From assembly GCA_019916065.1 (NCBI GenBank), contig CM034241.1:12685223-12749222 (forward strand): DNA of 64,000 nt, read 5' to 3'. The DNA is from Vitellaria paradoxa (lineage: Eukaryota > Streptophyta > Magnoliopsida > Ericales > Sapotaceae). Positions 43,873-54,790 of this stretch are shown here, in pieces. The notes beneath the pieces were generated by a model. That model made no database searches and was not told where the DNA came from. It saw nothing but the letters and a program-made list of their open reading frames with translations. A program made the position numbers and the translations under genes. Each line of letters begins with the position of its first letter. The first letter of the stretch is position 1.

Positions 43873-44590
43873 AGGGAAATGGTGACAGAAAAGTAAACAA
43901 TATTGAAGTAGTGAACAGTATTTTTGAAGTAGTGAACAGTATTTTCGAATTAGCACTGCTGGGTTTTTTATGTGTAAGGCCTAAACATGTTGAAATCCAA
44001 TCATTTGTTAAACAAAAGGCTCGTTCGGTTGTCCAAATTCTAGCATTTTTTTGAGCAATTTTCAAAAGTTAATTGTTTAATAATCTTAAGAAAACTTTTC
44101 CACCAAATCATATATAAAAAATTATCAGCATTTACTAATTAATTAGATAATCAAAACTTGCTAGAAGTTATTAAAAATAAAAAATTTTTATTTAATGCAT
44201 ACAAAAATTTAATTGTTAAAAGTTATTAAAAATTACTAAAATTTTAATTACCAAAATAAATATATGAATTTAAAAATTATATGTGACTCAATTTAAAAGA
44301 AAACTGCTAAATGCGCAACTTTTTTTTATTAGGTAGTAACTTAATTTTGTAAAACATATACAAAATTCAATTTATTTTTAATTTTTATGTATAAAAAAAC
44401 AATTTATTGTAAAAATAAATAGGGTGCAAAAAGTAAAAATAAAGTGTATTTGTCATTTTTGGTTGAAATGGACTTATTCTTTTGTTTTCTCCACGTTTCC
44501 TCTTAAGAGGTCACTATTACGTCTTTTCGTGATTCATGGCTGACGTATGTTTGAGCTGGCAGATGAAAATTTATTAATCCAAGAAACTCA

Positions 44591-45050
44591 CCAGAAAAGG
44601 TTATATAGAAAATGCAGTATTAATTTATTTTGATAAATTTTTTCAATAGGATGGCGTCTAACCATGTGCTATAAATACGAAGGCTTGTTTCGGGCAATAA
44701 AATTTATCGAAAATTTTTAAAAATTTTTAAAAATCTCTATTATATATTTACACATTCTTATTTTCTTAAAAAAGGTTTAATATCTTTTAAAAAAAATCGA
44801 TAATTGGAATTCAGTTAATCAAATAACAAAAAATTTTTTTACTATTTTTCACCATAGACTCCAAAGTTACCGAATAATACCCACTGTAATTAATTTTTGT
44901 GGGATCATCCCGATTGATTTTATAAACCGTTTGGAATCGATTTTATAAACTGTTTGGATATTTTGTCATTTTTTCAAAAAAAAAAAAAAAACATAATAAT
45001 TCAATATCGTCCAAATTAATGATTCGCACCAAATCATTCCAATAATTTAG
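44591..45050. other. no gene; MITE-like AT-rich sequence
   Basis: 44680-44880 shares the AAATTTTTAAAAATTTTTAA and ACTATTTTTCACCATAGACT style of the MITE family at 43433. Confidence 0.35.
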
Positions 45051-45054
45051 GCTG

Positions 45055-45625
45055 TCAATTTTCATCCAAACGGACCACCAAAAACCGTTCTAATACTAGC
45101 CCATTGCCTTTCCCATTTCGAACACATTTATAGCTATACTTGCGGACAGCTGCCATAGAACCAAATGAATTCCCCAAATTTTCAGCTTTTTCACTTCCTT
45201 CACCAACAACTTGAGCCTTAATGTTACGAGAAACCAAACTCCAACTGTGAAAATATATCCCAATCTCCCATCCTCACTAATTGCCCAGTAAACTGCTAAG
45301 GCAATAGAGGAGAGTACGATCAAAACCAAGAACAAAACGAGTTTGTTTTTGTCCAAATTCGAGGTCTCTCACGTTGAGTAATACCTCCTGACGATGAGGG
45401 CAACGGTGACTACCGTGAAGATGAATAGGGTAGGGGTGAAGAAAAGGCTCAACAGAACCTCAAGGCTCATGAAGAAGGCGATGACGGAGTTCGCTACCAT
45501 CGTGATAACCATGGCGTTCACCGGCGTCCCAGTTCTCCTATTGATGACCGCAAGGATCGGAGGAGCCATGTGAGTTCAAGCAATGTGTGCGAAATACCTA
45601 GTTTGGCTTGACTGATACAAAATTT
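45055..45625 (-). pseudogene. cationic amino acid transporter (CAT) fragment
   Basis: One minus frame reads RYFAHIA, stop, THMAPPILAVINRRTGTPVN, AMVITMVANSVIAFFMSLEV, TLFIFTVVTVALIVRRYYST, stop, ETSNLDKNKLVLFLVLIVLS, then KLKIWGIHLVLW and SASIAINVFEMG. The KTGTP-like RRTGTPVNA, the VALIVRRYY end of a transmembrane helix and the final VP-LVPWLPS-like region are the C-terminal third of plant CAT permeases (APC superfamily, basic amino acid uptake). Two stops, the missing proline-rich part and the absence of the N-terminal two thirds make it a pseudogene. Its upstream edge is the MITE-like sequence at 45598. Confidence 0.75.
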
Positions 45626-45782
45626 TGAAACCGCTCGAATGAAAATTCAATTCATTGAGATAGGAGTCTTACTGCTCATATCTAAAAAATATAGTTAGAA
45701 ATATATATATTAAACGTCAAAAGTTTTTTCAAATTATATTTTTAATTATTTTTCGTTATTTTTCACAACACCAAACATATCC
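45598..45782. mobile_element. MITE-like element at edge of CAT fragment
   Basis: Left TAGTTTGGCTTGACTGATAC, right reversed TATGTTTGGTGTTGTGAAAA; interior resembles the end of the 43433 family (CGCTCGAATG, AAACGTCA, TATTTTTAATTATTTTTCG). Confidence 0.45.
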
Positions 45783-46370
45783 ATAATATATATAACTAGT
45801 TTGTCAGGCATGGTCAGACTTTTGTATTTCAACTATACTCAAATGGTTTTTATTAAAAGGACTAGCAATTAATTGGCAGCTAATTAGTGGGTACTTAATA
45901 AAAAAAAAAAAGCCTAGCTAGTAGGTGGTTTGTATTTTACTGTCAAGGCATTTCAATATTTATATTAAATTATCTAATTTTAAACATTCATATTCAATTC
46001 AGTATTTTTTTTATCAATTTTAGATACATAAACATAATAAGATAATCTCAAATCCATCGTATAAAATAAGTATATTGTATTTTCTATTAAAAAATTTAAT
46101 CAAATGAAGTAAAATGTGATGATTGAAATGGTAAAATAAATAAATAAATAAATAAATAAAATGTGATGATTTAACATATAAAATTTAATGAACTTTAAAA
46201 TACTTTCAAATCTTCATATAACTAAAAGCCGAGTCGTACACTAGTCGAACGCCTTTAAATATGACCTCTACATCATGTATTAATATTTATTAATCATATA
46301 AAAATAAAAATAAAAATTATTTAGGTTTTGTATTTTAATTAAACAATTAAACATTAATCATTGTTATTTG
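45783..46370. other. AT-rich, no gene recognised
   Basis: Includes an (AAAT)n microsatellite at 46132-46161. Confidence 0.4.
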
Positions 46371-46379
46371 ATCTTTTTT

Positions 46380-46910
46380 ATATCTCTTTGATTTTTCTCT
46401 AGATTATATTCTTGTGCAGAGATAAAAAAATATTCTCACGCGTTGCCACCACGCCAACGAAACTGAGGATTTAGAGCAATTGCTTACAGTGAACATAAGA
46501 AATACATCAATACGGATAGCATAGCTTAGATGTGTTTCTTATTATCGTTCTGTTCAGTGTCTTTCATATCAATACTTTAGATTCAAAGTCCATTACTTTA
46601 ATGATTAGGATAAATCATTCCATCATATAGAAATCTAGAATTTTACAATCTTTCAGTTGAAATGTCCCCATCTCAACACTGACTGTGAACAAATTTAAAT
46701 TAATTAATACTTAGATTCATATCTCCTGTGTATGAAACACTTTCATGCACATGAATCAAGTTCATTAATCAGTCAAGGATTACATTCATCACATGAAACA
46801 TATGCAACCATAAATAATAAAGAAACTTTAAATAAACCAAATAATAATTCTTTGCTAAAATAAAATCAGTTCATCATTTAATATACGACTTTAGGGCATA
46901 CATCCCAACA
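46380..46910 (-). repeat. probable solo copia LTR
   Basis: Minus strand starts TGTTGGGATGTATGCCCTAA, a common plant copia LTR start, and continues about 500 bases without ORF. No primer site or pol is next to it. The left end was not located. Confidence 0.4.
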
Positions 46911-46941
46911 CTAGGTTCCCATTCAACCCTTTTCTTAGTGA

Positions 46942-47470
46942 CACTACACAGAATCACGTAATTGACAATCAAATGTTTGGTCACTAAAGAGCTCTATTTG
47001 GTCGCAAAAGACTTTACTGACCAAACGAACTTTGGTTGGCAATTGGTCGGTGAAGGTTAGTTAGGGAAACTTTTACAAACCAAAAACTTTGTTGGTCGCT
47101 AAATACCACTCTTTGCAACCAAACTTTAGTCACAAAAGATATAATCTTCCCTAACTGGTTGGTCACAAAAGGATATAGGAAACAAATAAAATTTAAGTCT
47201 TTGCCAACTTATTGGTCGCCAAAGGATATAAGGAAAGAATAAAATTTCAAGTCGTTGTCAACCAATTGCTTATCAAAGTTTTTTATGAGAAAGTAAAATT
47301 CAAAGTCTTTCCCAACCAATTAGTCACCAAAAGTTAGAGCTTCCTCAACCAGTTGGTTGCCAAATAGTATAGGAAAATATAGAATTCCAAGTCTTAGCCG
47401 ACCAATTGGTAACCAAAGGTTTGATCTTCCTGAACTAGTTGGTCTGTAATAATATAGAATAAATAAAAAA
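46942..47470 (+). mobile_element. CACTA (En/Spm) transposon end with subterminal repeats
   Basis: Begins CACTACACAGAATCACG, then about a dozen copies in both orientations of GGTCGCCAAAGGATA / CCAACCAATTGG-type motifs (TTGGTCGC, GGTTGCCAAA), the subterminal transposase-binding array of CACTA elements. The opposite end was not found to the right, where another retrotransposon begins. Confidence 0.75.
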
Positions 47471-48839
47471 AAAGCTATGGCTATTTTGGTTTTTCTATGT
47501 TTTCTTCCTATAAATTATTTATTTGCATGTATCAATACACTCATATCATTCACCACAACCACGTAAATTAATTAATAAATAAACATAAATCAACCATTAA
47601 ATTATATCATCAATACCATCTAATTAAACATTCAACACCTCAAAATTACATAAACATATGTATGTCTTTAAACGTTATACACAATTTCTACAACTCAGTT
47701 CAGAATCTTTGGAAAAACAATACTTGAACAATAATTTTTACAATTCACTAGTTCTTAACTTTTAAAACAAAAGTTACATAGAATAATAAACTTCTAGCTA
47801 AAACCGATAAATGATGATGATATATATCTACCTGCACTAATAATCCAAAAAAAGAGTATTAGAAAAAGAATTTCAAATGACCAAGCTTTCTTTCAAAAAG
47901 CTATGATCTAATTTCTTCACCAAAATTGAGAGAAAAAAAATCCACAGCAATAAGAAATCTGACCAACATATTTTATTCACTTGACTGAAAATGATAGCAA
48001 TAGTTCATAATGTTTGTCATCCTAAAAAAAGTCATTGTCAATTCAACAGTTCCATGTATAGAAATTTGACAATGATATTTTTTAAACATTTTATTTTGTC
48101 CAAATGTTGCTGTATGTAATAAGCATTTTATTTTGTCCAAATGTTGCTGTATGTAATAAGCGATATATAATTATTTATAGATAATTACTTCACAAAGCAT
48201 GTGAAGAATAAGTAGCAAAGTATGTGAAGTATAAGTATCTAAGTATCCAATATCTAAGTATCAAAGGGTTAGCAAAAAATAGATCCCACAAAAACAACTA
48301 TGTACATTCTGGACTTTAAAATATTACTGGAAAAATTTCTCTTTTTGAACAAGATTGACCGAAAGTGGAGAGGAATGGAAAAATCAGAGACATAAATGAA
48401 AGAAACCAGTCAAAAAAGAATTAAAAACAAATGTCTCAAGAATCAAAGAATGAAACTGAGTGTTTTAAAGTCAGATTCATTTCAGTTATAAAAAATATAT
48501 CATATACACATTTGCTATAGAATGGATTAGCAGTCACCCAACAATGTAAGACCCTCTTGAATTTCTCTTACAAAATAAAAAAAGAAAATAATTCAAGAAA
48601 AAAAGAGTAATACATAAGCATGTATGAAAATGAACTCAAATATATAAGCATAAAGCATTTTTTGAGGTTTAATTGATAATTAAGCAAAGCAAAGTTAACA
48701 AACTAAAATATTAAATTTTCACTACCAAATGTGTTCATCCACAATGCTCTGTCTATCCTCCATTAGTAAAAAAAACTAAAAAAGAAGCTTTTAAGCAAAA
48801 CCTCAAAAAATAAAAAGAGAGACAGAGAAGTGGAGGGCT
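47471..48839. other. noncoding, possibly CACTA interior
   Basis: No ORF with a family match. It holds an exact 37-bp tandem duplication at 48087-48160. Confidence 0.35.
48087..48160 (+). repeat. exact 37-bp tandem duplication
   Basis: Unit starts CATTTTATTTTGTCCAAATG and ends TGTATGTAATAAG; the two copies are identical. Confidence 0.93.
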
Positions 48840-49157
48840 TGTTAAGTGTGAAGTCTGATTTAAATAAGAGCTAAAACGTACTTTTATGTTTTAGGCTGAT
48901 TTTCTTGTTATATGCTAGAGTTCCTTGCAACTATAAAAAGAATGCCTAGGGTTGCTTCTATTGTAACCTTCTGTACATACTTCATCATAGTAAAACATCC
49001 AAACATCTCGTGGATGTATAATTAAGCAATCAGCTTAAGTCAGAATCACGTAAATATCTGTGTCTCGTTCTCTTCCAGTTTGTGATTATTTTTTGTTCTT
49101 GTTTTGTCTTCAATTGTGTGCATTTGTTTATGGGTTTGAGCATACAAATCCTCAACA
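48840..49157 (+). repeat. 5' LTR of the deleted copia element
   Basis: 318 bp, TGTTAAGTGTGAAGTC ... CCTCAACA, with CTATAAAAAG near 48933. The primer site follows as TGATATAAGAGC (49160), a two-change variant of the tRNA-Met site. Confidence 0.85.
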
Positions 49158-49200
49158 ATTGATATAAGAGCTTTGGGTTAGGAGGTCAAAGGTTTACACA

Positions 49201-50860
49201 ATGACTAAATAAAAATATAAGATTGAGAAGTTCAATGGTACAAACTATGCTTTTTGGAAGATACAAACAGAAAATATTTTGTATCAGAAGGATCTATATC
49301 TTTCGATCAGTAGGAAAAAGCCAAAAAGCATAACACAAGAAGATTAAAATCTTTTAGATCACAAAGCTTTGGGGACTGTGCGATTGAGTCTTTCATCGTC
49401 GATTGCGTCAAATATTACCAAAGAAAAGACTATAATAGATTTATTCAAAACCCTAGAAAAGATATATGAGAAACTTTCTGCTGTGAATAGGGCATATCTT
49501 ATAAAAAAAGTTGTTTAATTTAAAAATGCTTGAAAACTCTATTGTTGCTAAACATTTGAATAAATTTAATATGATCACGAATCAATTAGAATTCTTGGAT
49601 ATTAATTTTGATGATGAAATTAAAGCTCTTGCTCAGTTAGTAATTCCTTCAAATCTATAAAAATAAAATTAGAGGATGTTATTGGGTTGATTTTAGGAGA
49701 AGAGGCTAAGAGAAAAGTATTGGATAAAGATGTTGTTTCGAGTTCAGCACAAAGTATTGAGGAAAGAGGCAAATTTGTGAATAGGGAAGATAATAAGGGC
49801 AAGTGAAAAGAAAATTTCAAAAACGAGGGTAAGAGTAAATGTTGTAGTAGAGATTTGAAGCCTAAGGGTTGTTAAAGTTGTGGTTAGATGGGGCAAGTGA
49901 GATTGTAGAGCACCATCGAAAAAGTAGCATAATGAGAATAATCGAGGGGTAAGAACACCATCAATATTACAGATAAGTTAGATAATAAAGTCTTGATTTG
50001 TTCACCGAAAGTTGAAGTTGTCACAATAGAAATATGTTGAAGAGACACTTAAAAGGTTTAACATGGAAGGTGCTAAACTTGTTAGTATATCGTTGACAAG
50101 TCACTTAAAGTTTCAAAGGAAAAGGAGCAATAACTGATAAAAATAATAATTATTCGGCCAAAGTTCAGTATGCCTTGGCAGTAGGCAGCTTGATGTATGT
50201 TATGGTTAGTACGAGGCTAGACATTACTCATGCAGTAGGAGTTGCCAGTAGGTTCATGGCAAATCTAGGGAAGGTGCATTTGAAAGCAGTCAAGTGGATT
50301 TTACAGTATCTGAGCGTTACTTTTGATTTGGTTTTATGTTTTGGGAGTTCTAATATTTGCTTGCAAGAATTTATGGATTTAGATTTAACAGAGGACATTA
50401 ACAGTAGGAAAAGCACTACCAGGTATGTGTTTACTTTAAGGAGTGCATCAATCAATTGGGTTTCATGGCTGCAGAAAATAGTGACTATTTCCATAGTAGA
50501 AAAAGAGTATGTTGCAGTCACGAAAGTGGTAAAGAGATTGTATGATTGAGGAGCCTCATGAAAGAGTTGGGTAAGGAACAAGAAGGTTATAAATTGTGCA
50601 GCGATAGTTAGAGTGTGATACATTTAACGAAAAACTTAGCTTTTCATTTGAGGACCAAGCATATTGACATAAAGTATTGCTTTATTCGCTCTTTATTAGA
50701 GGATAGGCAGTTCACTTTAGATAAAATTTACATAAGAGACAATCTAGCAGATATGTTCACGAAGGTGGTTATTGTGGAGAAGTTGAAGACTTATTTAGCT
50801 TCCATGGGTCTCCAAGCTCTAGTGGGAGGTTGGGTGCTAGTGGTTGTTAGTGACTTTGGT
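49201..50860 (+). pseudogene. copia gag and RT-end/RNase H, joined by deletion
   Basis: Gag starts at 49201 (stop at codon 4) with KIEKFNGTNYAFWKIQTENI and IASNITKEKTIIDLFKTLEK, a Tork/Tnt1-like gag. After a decayed knuckle region, the text jumps near 50040 to the end of RT (RFNMEGAKLVSISLTSHFKV) and the connecting region AVGSLMYVMVSTRLDITHAV, then RNase H with INSRKSTTRYVFTL, and later HIDIKY. Protease, integrase and most of RT are missing. Many stops follow 50549. Confidence 0.85.
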
Positions 50861-51076
50861 GATGGTTGATCACTTTGCCATTTTCAAGTGGAAGATTGTT
50901 AAGTGTGAAGTCTAATTTAAACAAAGGCTAAAGCGTACTTTTGCATTTTAGGTTCTTTTTTTTTTCTTTTTATGTGCTAGGGTTTCTTACAAATATAAAA
51001 GGAACGCCTCGGGTTGCCTGCTCAGTAACCCTTTGTATATATTTCATCATAGTGAAATACCCTAATACTTGATGAA

Positions 51077-51766
51077 TAGGGATGTAAATGGGTATAGTAA
51101 CCACCTAATTAGCTAATCTCACTACCAAATCCGTTTATTTTTTGCCTACCATAACCGTCCAATCCCAAACTCACGAAACCCATCCTAAACTGTGAAATCT
51201 GTTTATGTTTAATTAGTCAAATTACCTATTAAGTATCCTTTAAATACCGGATTTGAGATAAAATAAAAAAATTAGTAAGTGAAAAAAATGTTAAATTTAT
51301 TAAATTGAACAAATTCATTGGTCAAAGGACCTCCAAGTTATTTTTTTTTAAGGTACAAGAAATATATTATAGATAGTAGAAATAACAAAATACATAGGGC
51401 ATACCCTTAGAATAATACAATAGGAATCACAGTTCATAAAGGACTTTCAAACCCAATATGGAATAATCCATGACATATGAAAATAACACACAACAAAAAT
51501 TTTATTTTAGGGATAAAATTGTAAATATTATATTATATTATATTATATTAAACGGGTTCTTAATGGGTACCCTATAAGTATAAATGAGTATCGGGTATCA
51601 GATATCAAGCACCCTACAAGCAAATCTCAAACCCGTCCCAAAACCACGTGAGTATTAAATTTCAATCCCAAACCTATCCCAATCCCATTAGGGTATTTCC
51701 TAATGGATTTTTATTAGGTTCGGTCAGGTCGGGTACCCCTTGTGCACTTGTCCCATTGACATCCTA
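51077..51766 (+). mobile_element. hAT-type MITE inside the copia 3' LTR
   Basis: Ends TAGGGATGTAAATGGGTA and, reversed, TAGGATGTCAATGGGACAA. It carries the GTCAGGTCGGGTACCC subterminal motif and a TATTA repeat near 51530. The flanks CTTGATGA and CTTATAGA may be a worn 8-bp target duplication. Confidence 0.7.
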
Positions 51767-52089
51767 CTTATAGATGTACGATTAAGTAATTAAGTTAAGT
51801 TGAAAGTGAAGAAGATTAGAAATTGAAAGAAAATGATTCTCATTATTTTATCATTACAACGAAAGGTCTATTTATACTAATATGAGAGTGTTTTCACTAC
51901 TCCACAATACAAAATTGTGCGCACTATTTCACAATCTAACTAAATTCGATTAGATACAGTTGAGACTATTCTAGATTATTCTATATCTGGGTGATGATAC
52001 AATACTCTGCTGTTGCACCTGCTTTATATCAGCTACACCCTCAGTTGGTCTTGTGACTTCATCATCTTGTCTAACATCCCCCCTCAAGT

Positions 52090-53091
52090 GAATGGAAAAG
52101 TCACAAACCAAGGTCTTGGATCGGAGATAGTGAAAACGAGCTATAGAAAGAGGTTTAGAGAAAATATCTACAATTTGATCTGAGGATGGAACATACTAAT
52201 TACGAAGTTCTTTAGTAATCATATTTTCTCTGACAAATGGTAGTCACCCTCTATGTGTTTGGTGCGAGCATGAAAAATGGGATTTGAAGCCAAGGAGATG
52301 GCAGAGACATTGTCACACCATAATTCTAGAGTGTGACTAAGAGTGATGTGTGTGTCTTTGAGGAGCATTTGTAGCCAAGAAAGTTTAGCAGCAGCTTAAG
52401 CTAAAGAATGATACTCAGCTTCAGTTGAAGACCGAGCAACAGTTGGTTGTTTTTTGGTAGACCAAGATACAAGGTTAAACCCCAAATACACACAATAGCC
52501 AGAGGTTGACCTTCAATCCTTAGCATTTTTGGCCTAATCTACATCTAAATAGCCATGTAGGATGACAGGACCAGATGTGAACTATAGTCCATATGAGATA
52601 GTCCCTTTCATGTAGCGAAGAATTCTTTTTACTACATTGTAATTGCTAACTATAAGGGCATGTGTATGTTGATAAGCAAAATTCACAGCTAAAGTAAGAT
52701 CAGGTGTGGTGATAGTAATGTACTGTAAAGCTCAACGAAACTTCTTTATAAACTTAGTTGAGAAACGAGAACATAATGCCCATCATAAACATTAGGCTTA
52801 ATTGGTAGAGTTGAGCTGCAAGGCTTGCATTCAGACATGCCTGCATTTTGTAGAATGTCCAGAGCATATTTATGTTGTGAAAGAAAATAGCCTTGAGATG
52901 AATGTTAAGCTGATATGCTAAGAAAATAGTTGACATTACTAGGTTCTTTCATGGAAAAGGTAATATGCATTTGAGAAATAAGGCATTAAATATGATTGGA
53001 GTCATTGCCAGTTAACAATATATCATCAACATAGATCAAGAGCATTATAACTGCTGTGGCAATCTTCTGAACAAATAATGATGAGTCATAG
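52090..53091 (-). pseudogene. copia RNase H and RT C-terminal part
   Basis: Minus strand reads YDSSLFVQKIATAVIMLLIY then YVDDILLTGNDSNHI (catalytic DD kept), the chain after a stop QMHITFSMKEP, and RNase H with [20 protein letters not shown] and HARTKHIEGDYHL-like text. Stops and shifts are frequent. The start is cut by the insertion at 53092. Confidence 0.8.
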
Positions 53092-53844
53092 TATCACGCC
53101 CTGGATTTTCATAACCGAATGCCCGAGGGTGACTTGGGATTTATTTGTTGGGTATAAAAATAAGATGATAATAACACGCTGTCACACCCCAAAATTTTCC
53201 TCCAAACTGGGGTTGACATGCAAGAAAAATTTAAGATATTCAAAATCCTTTGTTTATCCCAAATAATATTTATAAGTCATTAGACTGAATCATTTGATGG
53301 GATTTCAACTACAGGGCACAAAATAAAGATAGAGAAAAAAATATTTCAGAGCCATCTAAGTGTCCCAACCATGTGATTAACATTACATATCAAATAAAAG
53401 CAAATTAGGTCTAAACTTAATAATTACAATCATCCAACAATTATTATTACGACCACAAAAATAAAGTCTTCCAACTCTGTGCAGGAAAGAAAAAAAAATA
53501 GATAATTTCTCTGATGGAATATTTAAGAGAAATTAATCTCTTTCCAGCTCATCTTCAGTATCCATGTGCTTAATATCCTGAAAAAACTATTCCACAAAAG
53601 GTGAGCTACTAAAGCCCAGTAATCAGAATCTCCTAGGTGCCTATATGCAGTGGTTGTAATGCTACACTGTATTAAGTGACCCACTACAGCGAATGTGATT
53701 AGGTGGCATACTGTTTATGCAACAATTAATTCAATAGATCCCAACTGAATAATGTAAATTTTACTTACAACGGTTCGATGAAACCGTCACCGTAACTACT
53801 ATTTTACTTACATGTAAAATTAGTTAAATGTTAATGTGTGTACC

Positions 53845-53945
53845 ACAATGAAGTCTGTGTCGCAGTGGTAAGGATCTCAGATTCAGATCTTCAAGGTTTC
53901 GGGATCAAACCCCGTAGCGATACAGGTTTCATATATATATATATA
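53845..53945 (+). mobile_element. SINE-like tRNA-derived unit
   Basis: A box TGTCGCAGTGG (10 of 11 to consensus) and, about 35 bases on, GGGATCAAACCCC as a B box, followed by a (TA)n tail. It is too poor a cloverleaf for a working tRNA. Confidence 0.5.
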
Positions 53946-54674
53946 TATATTTTTAAAATATTCATCAAGAGGAATTAAATATAATTAAATAATTTCAACA
54001 CATCATTCATACATAAACAAGAGAGGTTACTAGTCGCAGTAAAATTTGGTAAAGGAGTTTAATCTAAATCCTCCTAGGATAATCATACTCCTATCCTCCT
54101 CTACCCCCAGCCTTGGGAACCAGTGACTTTATGGGCTTAGCATCCAATGCATACGGATGGTATCACCCACCAAAAACTTAGCCGTCGCGACCGGCTACCT
54201 AATTGGCCAGGTCAGAAGAGAGCATCTCCCAAATAAAATGCATATGTTCCCATCTTCATCTAAAAGGCCATTTCTACCCACCCATCACCACATTGCCAAA
54301 AATAACTTTGGCACCGAGTGCCTTAAATTTTTTTTTCTCACCCTTTTACATTCCTAAGGGTAATAAGACATTTTTTAATTACAACCAGTAATGTCCCCGG
54401 GCAATGAATCAAAAGTGGGATTATTCAGTCACATGCAGTATATTTTTAAGTACTTTATCTAAATCCATAATTCAATAATAATTATTAATAAATCAAAGAT
54501 TTAACATAGTCACCAATATTATCATCACAAAGGTAGGTACTGCATGTAAATTAACAAGTAGCGAGTAGCTAGAAATGATTTAGAATTCAAATTAGTATTT
54601 TAGTTAATTATTTTGACAAGTTTTCCGTACTACCTTTGATAAGAATAAAATTATTTCTAATAGTATATTAATTA

Positions 54675-54790
54675 AGTCGAGGTTGGCAGCTTAGTGGGTG
54701 GGCGACATTAATTACGATTTGAAGTCGCGAGTTCGAACCTCATTGGCTGTGATCTCGGTTTTTGCCTCTTTTACCTTTTTATTTTATTAT
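54675..54790 (+). mobile_element. SINE-like tRNA-derived unit
   Basis: A box CAGCTTAGTGG (54687-54697) and B box GAGTTCGAACC (54729-54739), 32 bases apart, then a T-rich tail. Confidence 0.55.

Larger units (their letters stand above)
42270..44590. repeat. promoter-side segmental duplication, copy B
   Basis: Partner of 36438-38765 (see there), interrupted by a SINE (42739) and a MITE (43433). (TA)n near 42643-42664. Confidence 0.8.

Noticed and set aside
50228..50623. 131-codon ORF on the minus strand
   Set aside because: Antisense shadow of the copia RNase H region.
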